Positions 59,752 to 64,000 of a stretch of 64,000 nucleotides of DNA are shown in pieces. Both the position numbers and the translations under genes were made by a program. Below the pieces are notes generated by a model. It was not told the origin of the DNA, did not search any database, and saw nothing but the letters and a program-made list of their open reading frames with translations. How positions within the stretch are numbered: the first letter of the stretch is position 1; every line of letters begins with the position of its first letter. Source of the DNA: Raineya sp. (lineage in GTDB: Bacteria; Bacteroidota; Bacteroidia; Cytophagales; Thermonemataceae); assembly GCA_025454915.1 (NCBI GenBank), contig JALONN010000006.1, forward strand, positions 124,001-188,000, given 5' to 3'.

Positions 59752-61008
59752 ATGTTTCAAAAGAATAAACTTACTTTTTATATCATTATAGCAATGCTTT
59801 TGGGCATTGCTTGCGGTTATGTGATACATATTCGTGCCACTGAGAGCTTTATCACGGAGTTTTCTAAAAACATCAAACTTTTAAGTTCTGTTTTTATTCG
59901 TCTAGTACAAATGATTATTGCTCCATTGGTGTTTAGTACATTGGTGGTAGGTATTGCTAAACTTGGTAATTTGCAAACAGTAGGACGTGTAGGTGGTAAA
60001 TCATTGTTATGGTTTGTTTCTGCCAGTTTGATGTCATTATTGATTGGGATGGTTCTTGTAAATATTTTAGAACCTGGCAAGTTCATAGAGTTGAGTCAAG
60101 CAGATAATGCTTCCTTAAAAGATTTGATGGATAAACGAGAGGCTTTTTCCTTACAAAAATTTGTAGAACATATTTTTCCAAAAAGTATAGCCGAAGCAAT
60201 GGCTACCAACGAAATCTTACAGATTCTTGTTTTTAGTATTTTCTTTGGAGTGGCTGCCGCAGGTATGGGCGAAACTGCCAAGCCTATTATTAAGGCTTTG
60301 GACTCTTTTAGCCATATCATTTTAAAAATAGTAGGCTATGTAATGAATTTTGCTCCTATTGGTGTTTTTGGAGCTTTATCGGCTGTAGTAGCAGCTAAAG
60401 GATTAGGCATTTTTGAGTTTTATATAATTTATTTCGCTTATTTTTTGATAGGTATTGCTGTTTTATGGGCTTTTTTGCTGGGTATTGGCTACTTAATTCT
60501 TGGCAAAAGGATGACAGAATTGATGAAAGCAATTGGAAATCCACTTCTTATTGCATTTAGTACAACCAGTAGCGAAGCTGTATTTCCTAAACTCACACAA
60601 GAATTAGAACGCTTTGGCTGTAAGGATAAAATTGTTGCTTTTGTACTTCCATTGGGTTATTCTTTCAATTTGGATGGTAGTATGATGTATATGACGTTTG
60701 CCAGTCTTGCTATTGCTCAAGCATACGGAATAAATCTGCCTTTGGGGACTCAACTTACTATGCTACTTGTACTCATGCTTACCAGTAAAGGGATTGCAGG
60801 TGTACCAAGAGCTTCATTAGTAGTAGTTTTAGCTACTTGTGCCATGTTTAATATCCCACCAGAAGGAGTTGCTCTCATTTTACCCATTGATCATTTTTGT
60901 GATATGTTTAGAAGTATGACAAATGTAGTAGGAAATGCCCTAGCAACTACTGTTGTAAGCAAATGGGAAGGCGAATTAGCACCAGAAAGTATAAAGGCAG
61001 ACTCTTAA
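59752..61008 (+). CDS. Dicarboxylate/amino acid:cation symporter (DAACS family)
   Basis: 418 aa, glutamate/aspartate/C4-dicarboxylate type (GltP/DctA fold). Eight membrane helices and two re-entrant loops: loop 1 with AFSTTSSEAVFPKL, helix 7 FNLDGSMMYMTFASLAIAQAYG (NLDG sodium/proton site), loop 2 GIAGVPRASLVVV, and helix 8 IDHFCDMFRSMTNVVGNALATTVV with the substrate-binding Asp, Arg, Asn. Substrate likely glutamate, aspartate or C4 acids. The HD gene starts 5 bp after the stop, so an operon is expected. Confidence 0.93.
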   Translation: MFQKNKLTFYIIIAMLLGIACGYVIHIRATESFITEFSKNIKLLSSVFIRLVQMIIAPLVFSTLVVGIAKLGNLQTVGRVGGKSLLWFVSASLMSLLIGMVLVNILEPGKFIELSQADNASLKDLMDKREAFSLQKFVEHIFPKSIAEAMATNEILQILVFSIFFGVAAAGMGETAKPIIKALDSFSHIILKIVGYVMNFAPIGVFGALSAVVAAKGLGIFEFYIIYFAYFLIGIAVLWAFLLGIGYLILGKRMTELMKAIGNPLLIAFSTTSSEAVFPKLTQELERFGCKDKIVAFVLPLGYSFNLDGSMMYMTFASLAIAQAYGINLPLGTQLTMLLVLMLTSKGIAGVPRASLVVVLATCAMFNIPPEGVALILPIDHFCDMFRSMTNVVGNALATTVVSKWEGELAPESIKADS

Positions 61009-61013
61009 GAAAT

Positions 61014-61574
61014 ATGAATAGCTGGAAAAGAGATATTTATATTAAAGCTTGGCATTTTGCAACGCAAAAACATGAAGGACAAACTTATGGTGGAGCCAAA
61101 GAAGGTGAAAGAATAAACTATCTGAATCATATTGGGACAGTAGTAATGGAAATAATATGGTGTCTAGAACATACTTCTAAAAGTTATAATGCTGATTTGG
61201 CTATTCAATGTGCCATTCTTCATGATACTATCGAAGATACCAATACTTCTTACAAAGAAATCGAAGAAAATTTTGGTGTAGAAGTAGCCAACGGAGTTTT
61301 GGCTCTATCTAAAAACATGCAGTTACCTACCAAAAGAGAACAAATGTTAGACAGTTTGGAACGAATTCTCCAACAACCTCAAGAAATAGCAATGGTTAAA
61401 TTAGCTGATAGAGTTTCTAACTTGTACCATCCACCTTTTTATTGGGATAAGAAAAAAATATTAGAGTACATTGATGAAGCTGAATTAATTGCAAATAAAT
61501 TACAACATGCAGATATTTTACTCATTGAACGTCTTCAGGAAAGAATAAAAAAATATCATCAATTTGCTCAATAA
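61014..61574 (+). CDS. Small HD-domain hydrolase resembling small alarmone hydrolases (Mesh1-like)
   Basis: 186 aa from ATG 61014; an overlapping ATG at 60963 is less likely. Motifs follow the RelA/SpoT hydrolase domain: AWHFATQKHEGQ (HD1-like), YLNHIGTVV, CAILHDTIEDTNTSYKEIEENFG (HD-box plus ED) and MVKLADRVSNLYHPP (ADR..N). No synthetase or TGS/ACT domain is present. It could remove pyrophosphate from (p)ppGpp, but other HD phosphohydrolases share the motifs. Adjacent to a transporter gene. Confidence 0.85.
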   Translation: MNSWKRDIYIKAWHFATQKHEGQTYGGAKEGERINYLNHIGTVVMEIIWCLEHTSKSYNADLAIQCAILHDTIEDTNTSYKEIEENFGVEVANGVLALSKNMQLPTKREQMLDSLERILQQPQEIAMVKLADRVSNLYHPPFYWDKKKILEYIDEAELIANKLQHADILLIERLQERIKKYHQFAQ

Positions 61575-61592
61575 AAGGCTAATATAGAACTT

Positions 61593-61623
61593 TTGTTTAT
61601 TCGCCTATAAAATCTTACCTTTG
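61593..61623 (+). promoter_or_regulatory. Predicted promoter of the cysteine desulfurase gene
   Basis: TTG (61593-61595), a 20-bp spacer, TACCTTTG (61616-61623, exact TAnnTTTG); ATG 19 bp downstream. Confidence 0.65.
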
Positions 61624-61642
61624 CAAAAAAATTGAAAGGTTT

Positions 61643-62791
61643 ATGAGAGTTTATTTGGATAATGCAGCTACCACTCCTATTGATAAAGCTGTCGTAGAAG
61701 CTATGATGCCTTATTTGACAGATTTTTTCGGTAATCCCTCCTCTATTCATTGGCATGGCAGACAAGTGAGAGCTGAAATTGAAAAAGCAAGGAAGATTGT
61801 TGCCGAATTATTAAATGCTAGTCCTTCTGAAATTTTCTTTACCTCAGGAGGTACAGAAGCTGATAATAGTGCTATTCATGGAGCTTTAGAAACTTATCAA
61901 TTAGAGCATATTATTACTTCTCCATTGGAGCATCATGCAGTTTTGCATACGGCAGAAGAACTTGCTCATCATCATAAAGCTCAATTACATTTGGTTGAAA
62001 TAGATAGTAAAGGACGCATTAATTTATCTCACTTAGAAAATTTATTACAAAAGTATCCCAAAACATTGGTTTCTCTGATGCATGGTAACAATGAAATTGG
62101 AAACTTAATTTCATTGACACAAGTCGGAGAGCTTTGTAAACAATATGGAGCATATTTCCATTCAGATACCGTTCAGACTATGGGACACTACAAGCATGAT
62201 TTAAAAAATACAAAAGTAGATTATATTGTAGGAGCAGCCCATAAATTTCATGGTCCTAAAGGTGTAGGTTTCTTATATATCAATCACAAATCAAAGATAA
62301 ACGCCTATATTACAGGAGGTTCTCAGGAGAGAAACATGCGTGGAGGAACTGAAAATGTAGCTGGAATTATTGGACTGGCAAAAGCCTTACAACTTGCCTA
62401 TGAAGATATGAATGGACATGAACGCCATATCAAAGAGTTAAAATCTTATATGATAGCTTCTTTAAAAGAAAAAATAGAGGGTGTTGAGTTTAATGGCATG
62501 AGTGATGACTTAGAAAATAGCTTATATACAGTATTAAATGTGAGTCTGCCTCCTTCTGAAAACAGTGATATGTTACTTTTCAATTTAGATATTAAAGGGA
62601 TTTCTGCCTCTGGAGGCAGTGCTTGTTCGTCAGGTTCGGAATCTCGTTCACATGTTTTACAAGCATTGGATACCTCGAAAGAAAGACCTGCTGTTAGATT
62701 TTCGTTTAGTCGTTTTACAACTAAAGAAGATATTACATTTGCTATTGATGTACTGGCTAGTTTGTATGAAAATGAAGTAGCTTTATCTTAA
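61643..62791 (+). CDS. Cysteine desulfurase (IscS/NifS family)
   Basis: 382 aa PLP enzyme that takes sulfur from cysteine for Fe-S clusters and tRNA thiolation. Features: YLDNAATTPIDKAV at the start, SGGTEADNSAIHGAL, EHHAVLHT, the PLP Lys in GAAHKFHGPKGVGF, GGSQERNMRGGTENVAG and the mobile catalytic loop SGGSACSSGS. Group I-like loop length. No iscU or suf genes adjacent. The stop overlaps the last codon of the convergent gene region. Confidence 0.94.
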   Translation: MRVYLDNAATTPIDKAVVEAMMPYLTDFFGNPSSIHWHGRQVRAEIEKARKIVAELLNASPSEIFFTSGGTEADNSAIHGALETYQLEHIITSPLEHHAVLHTAEELAHHHKAQLHLVEIDSKGRINLSHLENLLQKYPKTLVSLMHGNNEIGNLISLTQVGELCKQYGAYFHSDTVQTMGHYKHDLKNTKVDYIVGAAHKFHGPKGVGFLYINHKSKINAYITGGSQERNMRGGTENVAGIIGLAKALQLAYEDMNGHERHIKELKSYMIASLKEKIEGVEFNGMSDDLENSLYTVLNVSLPPSENSDMLLFNLDIKGISASGGSACSSGSESRSHVLQALDTSKERPAVRFSFSRFTTKEDITFAIDVLASLYENEVALS

Positions 62792-64000
62792 ACTTTTAGT
62801 TGTTCAAGTATTTCTTTTAGGTTTAAAATCATTTGTTTTTGGCTATTTCGAATATATAAATAGCATAATTTTTCAGAGTACTGAATATATGATACAGGAA
62901 AAGCAAAAGAAGCTATCCATAACTGTTTGTAATATAGATTATTATTGAAACATACTACAAGTTTCCCATCATAAAAGCCAAAGCAGAAAGTTTTGGCTTT
63001 TATGTTTAGTTTTTGCCATTCTTCTTCTTCATTATCTATATTTTCATTTCCTATTATTTCAAGAACATCATATTCCTCTATGAATTCTTGTATCATATTT
63101 ATACTACCATCCAGATTTATCTGATATATCAGGTTTTTGTATTGAGGATTATCCATAAAACGAGCTGATATTACACATAATCCAGTTTGTAGATTATATA
63201 ATCCACCCTGATACTCTTTATCCATGCAGAAAAAATATTTTCTATTGAAGCTAAACTGATAAACAATGGGATAATCATGTACTTCTGTCAACTGAATTGT
63301 TGTTGGAACAACCCCAGAAATAAGCATAGCTCTTTCTACATACTCATAATAGTCAAAATAGTCTTGTTGTAACTGCAATTCAAGGAATACTCTGTCATAT
63401 ATATGAAAAGCTAAAAGATGTTCTGAACTAACCTTTATATATAGAATATCATCATCAAGTTTATAAAATTCACTATAATTAAATGGCAGTTTAATTTCCT
63501 CTAAAAACTCATCTGAATCAATATTTTTATAAATCAATGTAGATTCTGTTACTTCTAATAATATTTTATTATCTATGATAACGCTTTCTTGCAATATTCT
63601 CTCTGATATTGTATTTTCAACTTTTTCTAACTCAGATGGCTTTATTACTTTTAAGCTACTCTTTCTTGATGATATTTTTTTTAAGATATTGAGATAATCA
63701 TTTTGGTATTTTATTACTTGAACAGGAGGATAATCTGTATCTAAAGAATAAGAAAATGGGAAAGTATAAACCTCATTTGGTGTTAATTGCCATAACGAAT
63801 CATATTTGGGATGTATAACAATTTCTATCCATTGATGTAAATAAGCCATAAAGCCTCGAAAAATCTCTCCTATTTGTTTAGGATGTATATCTCTTCTTGA
63901 GATAATATTTTTTAATAGCTGATGATATAGACTATATTGTTTTAAGCCAAACTCATTTATAACTAATGGATAGTTTTGAGGAGGGGGAATAGGAATTATA
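62788..64000 (-). CDS. Hypothetical protein (5' end beyond the window)
   Basis: At least 403 aa. An ATG lies at 63849, but the same frame stays open to the window edge with coding-like sequence (YNPLVINEF-like, GLKQYSLYHQLLKNIIS), so the true start is beyond 64000. The body is beta-strand-rich with many aromatic residues and repeated short strands (DDDILYIKVSSEHLLAFHIYDRVFLELQLQ, KLVVCFNNNLYYKQLW), reminiscent of a beta-propeller, but no known family is recognised. No signal peptide can be assessed. Confidence 0.65.
   Translation of the reverse strand, partial: IIPIPPPQNYPLVINEFGLKQYSLYHQLLKNIISRRDIHPKQIGEIFRGFMAYLHQWIEIVIHPKYDSLWQLTPNEVYTFPFSYSLDTDYPPVQVIKYQNDYLNILKKISSRKSSLKVIKPSELEKVENTISERILQESVIIDNKILLEVTESTLIYKNIDSDEFLEEIKLPFNYSEFYKLDDDILYIKVSSEHLLAFHIYDRVFLELQLQQDYFDYYEYVERAMLISGVVPTTIQLTEVHDYPIVYQFSFNRKYFFCMDKEYQGGLYNLQTGLCVISARFMDNPQYKNLIYQINLDGSINMIQEFIEEYDVLEIIGNENIDNEEEEWQKLNIKAKTFCFGFYDGKLVVCFNNNLYYKQLWIASFAFPVSYIQYSEKLCYLYIRNSQKQMILNLKEILEQLKV

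Overview
The window looks like a chromosomal segment of an AT-rich Bacteroidota bacterium, most likely of the order Cytophagales. Four things point there. Promoters fit the Bacteroidota consensus (TTG, about 20 bp, TAnnTTTG). Start codons sit behind A/T-rich leaders with no Shine-Dalgarno. There are TonB-dependent receptor/DUF4249, DUF4175 and OmpA/PD40 proteins. FtsH, MiaB, TrhO, PanB and BirA are of the types usual in this phylum. Species cannot be named from the sequence alone.

Layout, left half. 1-2464 is a 5'-truncated mutS. 2922-6606 is an ExbB-ExbD-ExbD-ExbD-TonB energy-transduction operon with a long hairpin after exbB. 6723-13050 holds a MASE2-like/SpoIIE phosphatase, an M23/LysM peptidase, an acyl-CoA dehydrogenase, an SDR and small envelope proteins. 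13051-15687 is mutL plus a cobalamin-binding-like protein. 15677-22499 is a minus-strand run: DUF4249 lipoprotein, TonB-dependent receptor, methyltransferase, isoaspartyl peptidase, EEP hydrolase, peptide deformylase and a PspC-domain protein. 22562-29922 holds a TPR lipoprotein, an oligopeptide-binding lipoprotein, a giant DUF4175 coiled-coil protein and an RsbW-like kinase. 30070-42559 contains a lone nuoE, membrane proteins, a GT2 glycosyltransferase, trhO, a VWA-TM-FHA protein, panB, dapF and an OmpA-family protein. 42617-47445 is birA, rsfS, ftsH and miaB.

The most interesting region is 47541-57021. A 20-bp direct repeat (GGTTTTTGTCGGGGTGGCAA) lies at both ends. The right copy is the 3' end of an intact tRNA-Pro(TGG) gene and the left copy is a 12-nt tRNA remnant. 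This is the signature of site-specific integration into a tRNA gene. The ~9.46-kb insert has a tyrosine recombinase and a divergent XRE repressor/small regulator switch with matching palindromic operators. It also has a RecA-like (RepA-type) ATPase and a primase separated by eight copies of AGAGTGCA arranged as two dyads with identical 24-bp AT-rich spacers, a candidate replication origin. Cargo includes a KAP-family P-loop NTPase (the family of the phage-exclusion protein PifA), a RimK-like ATP-grasp ligase and a small lipoprotein between 32-bp repeats. No relaxase, capsid or terminase gene is visible, so I read it as a phage-satellite-like or plasmid-like integrative element with a possible defence gene.

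The right flank (57010-64000) has tRNA-Pro, tRNA-Ser(GCT), a VWA/YfbK-type lipoprotein, a one-cysteine thioredoxin-fold protein, a dicarboxylate/glutamate-type symporter, a small HD hydrolase resembling small alarmone hydrolases, a cysteine desulfurase, and an unknown gene that runs off the window.
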